Positions 1-4,729 of a stretch of 5,711 bases of DNA are shown here, one piece after another. The notes below the pieces were generated by a model. It had not been told where the DNA came from, ran no database searches, and saw only the letters and a program-made list of their open reading frames with translations. Numbering within the stretch: the stretch's first letter is position 1; each line of letters opens with the position of its first letter. The stretch is from the NCBI GenBank assembly GCA_026983935.1, contig JALSTC010000022.1:1-5711 (forward strand), read 5' to 3'. The DNA is from Ardenticatenia bacterium (GTDB lineage: Bacteria; Chloroflexota; Anaerolineae; Aggregatilineales; Ch27). The position numbers and the translations under genes were made by a program.

Positions 1-745
1 AGTGGATGCCAGACCGGGTGAAGGTTATCTCACACGCTCGGACAGCATTATGCTGATGGGGATAAACCCGGGAGCGCTGTCTGTGTCCCTGTTCTCCATT
101 CCCCGCGACCTCTATCTGGAGACACCCAATTATGGGCTGCAGCGGGCTGGCGTGATCAATGCACTGGGGGAGCAGGATGAGCCGGGTGGTGGCGCGGCTC
201 TGGTTGCAGCGGCCATCGCGGCCAATTTTCCTGTGCAGCCCGATCGGTATGTGCGTCTCAACTTCGATGGCTTCAAAGCTGTTATTGATGCGCTGGGCGG
301 GATTGATATTGAGGTGCCCTACCGTCTGGTAGATTATCAGTTCCCCACCGGCGACTATGGCACGATGACGGTGATCTTTGAGCCTGGCTGGCAGCACATG
401 GACGGCGAACGTGCCCTGATCTATGCGCGCACGCGCCATGCTGATGATGACTACCGCCGGGCGGAACGCCAGCAGCAGGTCGTACAGGCTGTGTTCCGGG
501 CGATGGTGCAGCCGGAGAACTGGTCGCGGCTGCCGGATGCGCTGAGCGCATTTTTTGAAGCAGTGGACACCGATATGACGTTCCTGGATATGCTGATTGC
601 TGCGCCGCCGATTTTATTGAATGGCAGCCGGGGAGAGATCGCGCAGATGGTGATCGACCGCGAATTGATCCAGCGCACGCCGGACGGATACGCAGTCCCT
701 GATTACGCTGCGATTAATCCCTGGCTTGAAGCGCACTTTGATTAG
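1..745 (+). CDS. LytR-CpsA-Psr (LCP) family cell-wall polymer ligase, 5' partial
   Basis: LCP proteins are membrane-anchored phosphotransferases that move lipid-linked glycopolymers onto peptidoglycan on the outer face of the cytoplasmic membrane. The frame is open to the left edge (first full codon at base 2, 247 codons visible), so the N-terminal anchor helix and the first part of the domain are missing; the GTG at base 2 is almost certainly an internal valine of a 'VDARPGE' strand. Numbering from that codon, the LCP landmarks are TRSDSIMLMG (11-20), the SIPRDLYL strand with the conserved Arg35-Asp36 pair, LNFDGFKAVIDALGGIDIEV (86-105), and the polyprenyl-phosphate-binding segment MDGERALIYARTRH (133-146) followed by DDDYRRAERQQQVV with Arg156-Gln157. 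The C-terminal 60 residues are less conserved. No LytR_C domain is visible after the catalytic domain. The stop overlaps the stop of the opposing gene. Family assignment is secure; the polymer attached cannot be told. Confidence 0.93.
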   Translation, partial: VDARPGEGYLTRSDSIMLMGINPGALSVSLFSIPRDLYLETPNYGLQRAGVINALGEQDEPGGGAALVAAAIAANFPVQPDRYVRLNFDGFKAVIDALGGIDIEVPYRLVDYQFPTGDYGTMTVIFEPGWQHMDGERALIYARTRHADDDYRRAERQQQVVQAVFRAMVQPENWSRLPDALSAFFEAVDTDMTFLDMLIAAPPILLNGSRGEIAQMVIDRELIQRTPDGYAVPDYAAINPWLEAHFD

Positions 746-1167
746 TGCCGGTCGCCTTCTTTCAGAAGCCGCTCATATGCGCTTTCCCACAGCTCTGGCG
801 AACGGGTGAAGCGTGTGACTTTGATGTCCGAAAAGTGGGGGAAGAGTTTTGTCAGCAGGAGGGGTAGTTCTGTCCATGCTTCCTGCCGGATCAGGGTTTC
901 CAGTTCTGCTGCCAATTTAGACGCCCAACTCCACCTCTGACGAAACTGCTCAGCTTTGATCCAGTAATCCCGTTTTTCCCAGGACATGGCCGAATCCTCG
1001 ACCCCCTGTGTGATCTGGCGCAGGCACAGCACAAGGAATGCTGCCATGTCCTTTGTTTCGTCATCTATTGACGATTTCTGACTCATCCTCCGGAGAAGCT
1101 CAGCGCAGGTGCGCATCAGCCTGCTGCGCATTTTCCCCGGGCTTTCGGTGTTAATCACCCGACTCAT
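742..1167 (-). CDS. Conserved-looking hypothetical protein, 141 aa, Trp-rich and helical
   Basis: I do not recognise a named domain. The protein is intracellular by appearance, with no signal peptide or membrane segment. It is mostly charged, amphipathic, helix-forming sequence and is rich in tryptophan (W63, W69, W79, W81, W98, W127). The most distinctive stretch is SWEKRDYWIKAEQFRQRWSW (62-81), followed by LAAELETLI (86-93 region) and a C-terminal DIKVTRFTRSPELW (114-127). Reality of the gene is supported by a Shine-Dalgarno AAAGGA ending 6 nt before the ATG (bases 1174-1179), a good sigma70-type promoter directly upstream, and an ORF that fills the gap between its promoter and the LCP stop exactly. 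It is transcribed divergently from the aminotransferase-pckA operon and converges on the LCP gene, with TTAG at 742-745 serving both stops. A regulatory or protein-binding role would be a guess. Confidence 0.8.
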   Translation of the reverse strand: MSRVINTESPGKMRSRLMRTCAELLRRMSQKSSIDDETKDMAAFLVLCLRQITQGVEDSAMSWEKRDYWIKAEQFRQRWSWASKLAAELETLIRQEAWTELPLLLTKLFPHFSDIKVTRFTRSPELWESAYERLLKEGDRH

Positions 1168-1199
1168 GCCGTTTCCTTTCCAATACGGATGCCTGTAGA

Positions 1200-1228
1200 A
1201 CCTTACTGAGCACCTTTGCCGCTGTCAA
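1200..1228 (-). promoter_or_regulatory. Sigma70-type promoter for the 141-aa hypothetical gene
   Basis: Read on the minus strand, a perfect -35 TTGACA (1228-1223) is followed by a 17-nt spacer and the -10 hexamer TAAGGT (1205-1200), which keeps the important first T, second A and last T. The predicted start of transcription near 1193 gives a leader of about 26 nt that contains the AAAGGA ribosome binding site. Prediction by consensus only. Confidence 0.65.
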
Positions 1229-1280
1229 GAGTTTTGTCATCAGATTTCAGGACGTTCGGAGGGCAAAAGCATCTGGAGTC

Positions 1281-1289
1281 TGCTACAAT
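1281..1289 (+). promoter_or_regulatory. Probable extended -10 promoter for the aminotransferase-pckA operon
   Basis: TGCTACAAT matches the extended -10 pattern TGnTAnAAT; the hexamer TACAAT lies at 1284-1289. No good -35 hexamer is found at 16-18 nt upstream (the region reads GGGCAAAAG), which is typical of extended -10 promoters and may mean that an activator is needed. Transcription would start near 1296, giving a leader of about 110 nt that carries the palindrome and hairpin listed separately. Confidence 0.45.
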
Positions 1290-1349
1290 TCCGACAACTG
1301 CTGTTTACATGCCACTCAGGGCCGTTCGGCGTATTTCATCCGGAACTTC

Positions 1350-1363
1350 GGTCATGCATGACC
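1350..1363. promoter_or_regulatory. 14-bp perfect palindrome, candidate operator
   Basis: GGTCATGCATGACC is identical to its own reverse complement over all 14 bases. It lies about 55 nt downstream of the predicted transcription start of the aminotransferase operon and 45 bp before the start codon. Such a site suits a dimeric repressor or roadblock regulator, but which one is unknown. With no loop it is a poor RNA hairpin, so DNA binding is the more natural reading. Confidence 0.4.
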
Positions 1364-1382
1364 TGTCTCGCCATGAGGCAGG
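1362..1382 (+). promoter_or_regulatory. Leader hairpin before the aminotransferase ribosome binding site
   Basis: CCTGTCTC (1362-1369) pairs with GAGGCAGG (1375-1382) as an 8-bp stem with one T-G wobble and a 5-nt loop GCCAT. It sits 8 nt upstream of the AGGAGG at 1391-1396 and has no T tract after it, so it is not a terminator. It could stabilise the transcript or affect access to the ribosome binding site. It overlaps the last two bases of the palindrome, so the two structures may compete. Confidence 0.35.
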
Positions 1383-1390
1383 GTAGCTAC

Positions 1391-1396
1391 AGGAGG
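1391..1396 (+). promoter_or_regulatory. Ribosome binding site of the aminotransferase, long spacing
   Basis: AGGAGG is a full-strength Shine-Dalgarno sequence, but it lies 11 nt before the ATG at 1408, longer than the usual 5-9. An ATG at 1399 is only 2 nt from it and leads to ATG-CTA-TAG, so it cannot start the protein. The family's N-terminus (short helix, then the 'SPTL' motif) agrees with the start at 1408. Confidence 0.7.
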
Positions 1397-1407
1397 CCAT
1401 GCTATAG

Positions 1408-2625
1408 ATGAGCATCAGTCAGTTAGCCAGGTCCATTCAGGAATCGCCGACCCTGAAACTAAACGAGGAAGCCCGCATCCTGCGGGCAAAAGGTGAGCCG
1501 GTGATTCATCTGGGTATCGGGGAGCCTAAGAACAAAGCGCCGATCACCGCCATACTTGGCTCCGCCGCCAAATTGAAATACGGTGATGTCAAATACGCCC
1601 CGACAGATGGCCTGCCGTCCCTGAAGAAAGCGATTATTCGCTATACCGAGGAGAATTATGGACGGCTGGTTGCACCGGAAAATGTGATCGTCTCCACCGG
1701 GGCCAAGCAATCTCTGTACAATGTCCTGCTGTCCATCGTAGACCCTCAGGACGAAGTCATTCTGCTTGCGCCGTACTGGGTGAGCTACCCTGAAATGGTC
1801 AAACTGGCCTACGGCGTTCCGGTAGTCGTGACACCGGAGGATGGCACGTTCCATCCGCGCATGGAGGATATCGAGCGGGCAGTCAGCTCCTACACGAAGG
1901 CCATCATCGTCAACAGCCCGAACAACCCCTCCGGTATTGTTTTCTCGGAGGAATTCATCGCCGAAATTGTGGATTTTTGTGAGCGTCGGGGCATCTACGT
2001 CGTCATGGATGATATTTATCAGAAGCTCGTCTTCGATGGCAGGCAGCCCACACCGGCCTATCGCTACACCCAGAAAGATATCGAGGATACACGGGTCATT
2101 GTGGTTAATGGAGTCTCCAAACTCTATGGTATGACGGGCTTCCGCATTGGGTGGACGATCGCCAGTCGTCGTATGGTGGAAGTGATGAACAACATCCAGG
2201 CCCAGACGACTTCCTGCCCCTCCGTAGTTTCCCAGGCAGCGGCGGAAGGCGCTTTGACCGGCGTACAGAGTGTCGTGGAGAATCTGCGGCTGACTATTCA
2301 GAACAACCGCGATGTGCTGATACAGGAGATGCGCGGCTTTACGGATGTGCGCGTGACCAGACCAGAAGGCACATTTTACTGCCTGCCGGACTTCCGGGCG
2401 TACAGCAATGATTCGGTGGAGCTGGCTAACTTTTTGCTGAAGAAGGCGCTGGTGGTGACGGTGCCCGGCAAGCAGTTCGGGATGGAAGGGCATTTGCGGT
2501 TGAGCTACTCCGGCTCGACTAAAGATGTTATCGAGGGCATCGAGCGTATGAAGTGGGCGCTGGACCCGAACGCGCCAAACGAAATCTACATCGGCGACCG
2601 TAAGCTGATCCGTGACTGGCTGTAA
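1408..2625 (+). CDS. Class I/II PLP-dependent aminotransferase (aspartate aminotransferase-like)
   Basis: A cytoplasmic fold-type I aminotransferase that swaps an amino group between an amino acid and a 2-oxoacid, most likely aspartate plus 2-oxoglutarate giving oxaloacetate plus glutamate. At 405 aa it is slightly longer than typical (about 385-400), owing to a C-terminal tail ending NEIYIGDRKLIRDWL. Landmarks: ESPTLKLNEEA near residue 12; GIGEP (36-40); STGAKQ (96-101), which cradles the PLP phosphate; aromatic W124 in PYWVSYP stacking on the cofactor; N173 in NSPNNPSG; D201 and Y204 in MDDIY; Schiff-base lysine K238 in SKLYGMTGFRIGW; and substrate-carboxylate arginine R364 in HLRLSYSG. GEP is followed by KNKAP where most relatives have DFDTP, marking a distinct subgroup. 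It is the first gene of an operon with pckA, 10 bp downstream. Substrate is inferred from family and neighbour; aromatic or alanine specificity is possible, so I give no symbol. Confidence 0.92.
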   Translation: MSISQLARSIQESPTLKLNEEARILRAKGEPVIHLGIGEPKNKAPITAILGSAAKLKYGDVKYAPTDGLPSLKKAIIRYTEENYGRLVAPENVIVSTGAKQSLYNVLLSIVDPQDEVILLAPYWVSYPEMVKLAYGVPVVVTPEDGTFHPRMEDIERAVSSYTKAIIVNSPNNPSGIVFSEEFIAEIVDFCERRGIYVVMDDIYQKLVFDGRQPTPAYRYTQKDIEDTRVIVVNGVSKLYGMTGFRIGWTIASRRMVEVMNNIQAQTTSCPSVVSQAAAEGALTGVQSVVENLRLTIQNNRDVLIQEMRGFTDVRVTRPEGTFYCLPDFRAYSNDSVELANFLLKKALVVTVPGKQFGMEGHLRLSYSGSTKDVIEGIERMKWALDPNAPNEIYIGDRKLIRDWL

Positions 2626-2628
2626 GGA
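2624..2628 (+). promoter_or_regulatory. Ribosome binding site that sets the pckA start
   Basis: AAGGA begins within the aminotransferase stop codon (TAA 2623-2625) and lies 7 nt before the ATG at 2636. This favours that ATG over the in-frame GTG at 2612, which would sit inside the previous gene with no ribosome binding site. The arrangement implies translational coupling of the two genes. Confidence 0.7.
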
Positions 2629-2635
2629 TTTGGCG

Positions 2636-4279
2636 ATGAACAACCTGTTGAACATCAAAACCCCGGCGCAAGATCAGGCAGCCGATTTGAAGGCCGACTA
2701 CGGTCTGGAGAATCACGGCCTGACCAACCTGAATATTGTCTACTGGAATCTTCCTGCGGAATCGCTCTATGAGGAGATCGTCTTCCGCCGGGAAGGACGG
2801 ATCACGCATCTGGGGCCGGTGGTGGTGACCTCCGGCAAACATACGGCGCGGGCGGCTCAGGATAAGTACATTGTTCGGGAGCCGACTACCGAGGATCATA
2901 TCTGGTGGGGGGAATACAACCGACCTATCAGCCCGGAGAAATTCAATGAAATGGTCAGCCGCTTGCAGGGCTACCTGCAGGGGCGGGATGTCTTTGTGCA
3001 GGACTGCTATGCAGGCGCGGACCCCGATTACCGGCTGCCGGTGCGTATCATCACCGAATATGCCTGGCACAGCTTGTTCGCCCGTAATATGTTCCTGCTG
3101 CCAGAAAACCGCGAGGAATACCGGCTCCATGTACCTGATTTTACGGTGATTGCTGTGCCATCCTTCAAGGCGTTTGAACCCATTGATGGCACACGCTCCA
3201 GTACGTTCATCGCGCTGAATTTCGAGCAGCGCCTGTGTATCATTGGCGATACGGCTTATGGCGGTGAAATCAAGAAATCCATCTTCACCGTGATGAATTA
3301 TCTGCTGCCACTGCAGGGCGTGATGACCATGCATTGCTCGGCCAATCAGGGCCAGGATCGGGATGATGTGGCGCTGTTCTTTGGCCTTTCCGGCACCGGC
3401 AAGACAACGTTGTCCGCTGATCCCGGTCGCGGCCTGATCGGTGATGATGAGCATGGCTGGAGCGACCAGGGTGTGTTTAACTTCGAAAATGGCAGCTACG
3501 CCAAAGTTATCCAGCTTTCGCCCACAGCCGAGCCACAGATTTACGCGACAACCCGTCGTTTTGGCACTATCCTGGAAAACGTGATCTACGATCCGACGAC
3601 GCGCCTGATCGATCTGGATGATGACAGCATCACCGAGAATACCCGTGCCTCATATCCCCTGGAGTATATCGGCAATGCCATTCCGGAGAAGATGGGAGGG
3701 CACCCCAGGAATATCATCCTGCTTACCTGCGATGCTCAGGGGGTGATGCCGCCAATTGCCCGCCTGACTCCTGATCAGGCGCTGTACCATTTCATCTCTG
3801 GCTATACCTCTAAAGTAGGGGGGACGGAAGTTGGCCTGGGGGAAGAGCCGGAGATCACTTTCAGCGCCTGCTTTGGCGCACCGTTTATGGTGCATCATCC
3901 GATGTTCTATGCTGATTTGCTCAAGCGCAAGATACTGCGTTATGGTGTCAACTGCTGGCTGCTGAACACAGGGTGGGTGGGTGGCCCTTATGGCGTCGGG
4001 AAGCGCATCAGTATTCGCTACACGCGGGCGCTGCTGAATGCAGCCCTGACCGGTGAGCTGCTGGACGTGGAGTACTATCAGGACCCGGTTTTTGGTTTTG
4101 AAGTACCCCAGAGCTGCCCCGGTGTACCGGAGAGCGTACTCTACCCCGCCAAATCATGGCCCAGTGAGGATGAGTACTGGAACAAATACCGTCAGTTGGC
4201 AACCCGCTACCTGGACAACTTCAAGAAGTTCGCTCCGGACTGCCCACCGGAAATTCGGGATGCCGGTCCCAGGCTCTAA
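2636..4279 (+). CDS. pckA: Phosphoenolpyruvate carboxykinase (ATP)
   Basis: Catalyses oxaloacetate + ATP to PEP + ADP + CO2 in the cytoplasm, the entry step of gluconeogenesis. From the ATG at 2636 it is 547 aa, close to the E. coli enzyme (540). Visible motifs: substrate arginine R72 in TARAAQDKYIV; AYGGEIKKS (207-215) with the metal-binding lysine; MHCSAN (232-237) with metal-ligand H233; the kinase P-loop GLSGTGKTT (250-258, K256); the ATP-type signature LIGDDEHGW (267-275) with metal-ligand aspartate D271; NTRASYP with R337; FSACFGAPFM; and GGPYGVGKR (449-457). Catalytic residues are all in place, so it should be active. The odd point is the substrate loop, where the usual TGRSPxDK is TARAAQDK. 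The gene is the second of an operon with the aminotransferase, which can supply its oxaloacetate. The stem-loop at 4309-4335 lies 30 nt after the stop. Confidence 0.97.
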   Translation: MNNLLNIKTPAQDQAADLKADYGLENHGLTNLNIVYWNLPAESLYEEIVFRREGRITHLGPVVVTSGKHTARAAQDKYIVREPTTEDHIWWGEYNRPISPEKFNEMVSRLQGYLQGRDVFVQDCYAGADPDYRLPVRIITEYAWHSLFARNMFLLPENREEYRLHVPDFTVIAVPSFKAFEPIDGTRSSTFIALNFEQRLCIIGDTAYGGEIKKSIFTVMNYLLPLQGVMTMHCSANQGQDRDDVALFFGLSGTGKTTLSADPGRGLIGDDEHGWSDQGVFNFENGSYAKVIQLSPTAEPQIYATTRRFGTILENVIYDPTTRLIDLDDDSITENTRASYPLEYIGNAIPEKMGGHPRNIILLTCDAQGVMPPIARLTPDQALYHFISGYTSKVGGTEVGLGEEPEITFSACFGAPFMVHHPMFYADLLKRKILRYGVNCWLLNTGWVGGPYGVGKRISIRYTRALLNAALTGELLDVEYYQDPVFGFEVPQSCPGVPESVLYPAKSWPSEDEYWNKYRQLATRYLDNFKKFAPDCPPEIRDAGPRL

Positions 4280-4300
4280 ACCCCCGGCTTTTGTGTGAGA

Positions 4301-4335
4301 AAAATGAAATCGGCCCGCCACTTTCGCGGGCCGAT
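4301..4335 (-). terminator. Intrinsic terminator of the pilin gene, possibly also closing pckA
   Basis: ATCGGCCCGC (4309-4318) and GCGGGCCGAT (4326-4335) form a perfect 10-bp GC-rich stem with a 7-nt loop. On the minus strand the stem is followed by TTCATTTTTCTC, a T-rich tail, so it is a convincing terminator for the leftward pilin gene, 51 nt past its stop. On the plus strand the stem is followed by CGCTTATG with no T tract, so it would end pckA transcripts less efficiently, though it can still protect their 3' end. Confidence 0.8.
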
Positions 4336-4386
4336 CGCTTATGAACGATAGAGAACAAGCCTGCCTTGCTCTCTCCTCTTACGAAA

Positions 4387-4533
4387 TTACAGAGCGGCAA
4401 CGATGTTGCTGAAGATGTTCCCGATCGCCGGGCCAAGCAGTGCCAGAATGACGATAACGACAACAGCAACCAGAACGAGAATCAGCGCGTACTCAACCAG
4501 ACCCTGACCTTCTTCACGTGGCAGATACAGCAT
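4387..4533 (-). CDS. Flp/Fap-type (type IVb) prepilin, 48 aa
   Basis: Flp pilins are small secreted subunits that polymerise into tight-adherence (Tad) pili after cleavage by a TadV/CpaA-type prepilin peptidase. The protein starts with a charged leader, MLYLPREEG, then QGLVEYALILV and a run of hydrophobic residues (about 16-33), ending in GPAIGNIFSNIVAAL. The class motif G-x-x-x-x-E-Y is met by G9, E14 and Y15, so cleavage after G9 would leave a 39-residue mature pilin with glutamate at position +5. That is shorter than classical Flp1. Reality is supported by a strong AGGAGGT ribosome binding site 7 nt before the ATG, a good promoter and an intrinsic terminator. No tad/cpa assembly gene, peptidase or pseudopilin is next to it, so export must rely on genes elsewhere. 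The class is clear; whether it forms a pilus or serves another membrane role is not shown. Confidence 0.88.
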   Translation of the reverse strand: MLYLPREEGQGLVEYALILVLVAVVVIVILALLGPAIGNIFSNIVAAL

Positions 4534-4540
4534 GGAAAAT

Positions 4541-4547
4541 ACCTCCT
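4541..4547 (-). promoter_or_regulatory. Strong ribosome binding site of the pilin gene
   Basis: On the minus strand AGGAGGT, a 7-base match to the anti-Shine-Dalgarno sequence, lies 7 nt before the ATG at 4533. This near-ideal site fits a structural subunit made in quantity and fixes the start of this short gene. Confidence 0.8.
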
Positions 4548-4595
4548 CAAATAACGGATGATGTGAACTTCATCGCTCAACTCTGAGCTATCCGT

Positions 4596-4624
4596 AAATT
4601 AGCACATATCCGGGATGCAGTCAA
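4596..4624 (-). promoter_or_regulatory. Sigma70-type promoter with extended -10 for the pilin gene
   Basis: On the minus strand TTGACT (4624-4619, 5 of 6 matches to the -35) is followed by exactly 17 nt and TAATTT (4601-4596). TGC directly precedes the -10, giving an extended -10. Upstream, an A/T-rich tract at 4637-4658 lies where the distal part of an UP element would be. The predicted start near 4589 leaves a leader of about 56 nt. All signs point to strong constitutive expression of the pilin alone. Confidence 0.7.
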
Positions 4625-4729
4625 TGGTCTATCGGCTTTTTAACAAAAAATTTAGAAACGATTGGCAGACAATGCGCTCTTAATTCCTTGCTGCGCAATA
4701 GGAGTGTTGAGTCGGACATCCGGTGGGGA

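Noticed and set aside
1304..1337. TTTACA at 1304-1309 as the -35 of a second operon promoter
   Set aside because: The only -10-like sequence after it (TATTTC) is 22 nt away, too far for a sigma70 promoter.
2612..2635. GTG at 2612 as the pckA start
   Set aside because: It would overlap the aminotransferase by 14 bp and has no Shine-Dalgarno sequence, while the ATG at 2636 has AAGGA at 7 nt.
1459..2658. 399-codon ORF on the minus strand opposite the aminotransferase
   Set aside because: It lies antisense to a gene with every catalytic motif in place, shows no recognisable domain, and is rich in His, Arg and Gln as expected of a shadow frame in moderately GC-rich DNA.
2528..3454. 308-codon ORF on the minus strand opposite the start of pckA
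   Set aside because: Shadow of pckA; it has no ribosome binding site or domain, and it overlaps two firmly identified genes.
4366..4554. 62-codon plus-strand ORF over the pilin gene
   Set aside because: It is the complement of a convincing Flp pilin with its own promoter, ribosome binding site and terminator, and its product is low-complexity Asn/Gln-rich sequence.
4637..4658. A/T-rich tract as a terminator of the right-edge gene
   Set aside because: No stable GC-rich stem precedes it on the minus strand; its position upstream of the pilin promoter fits an UP element better.
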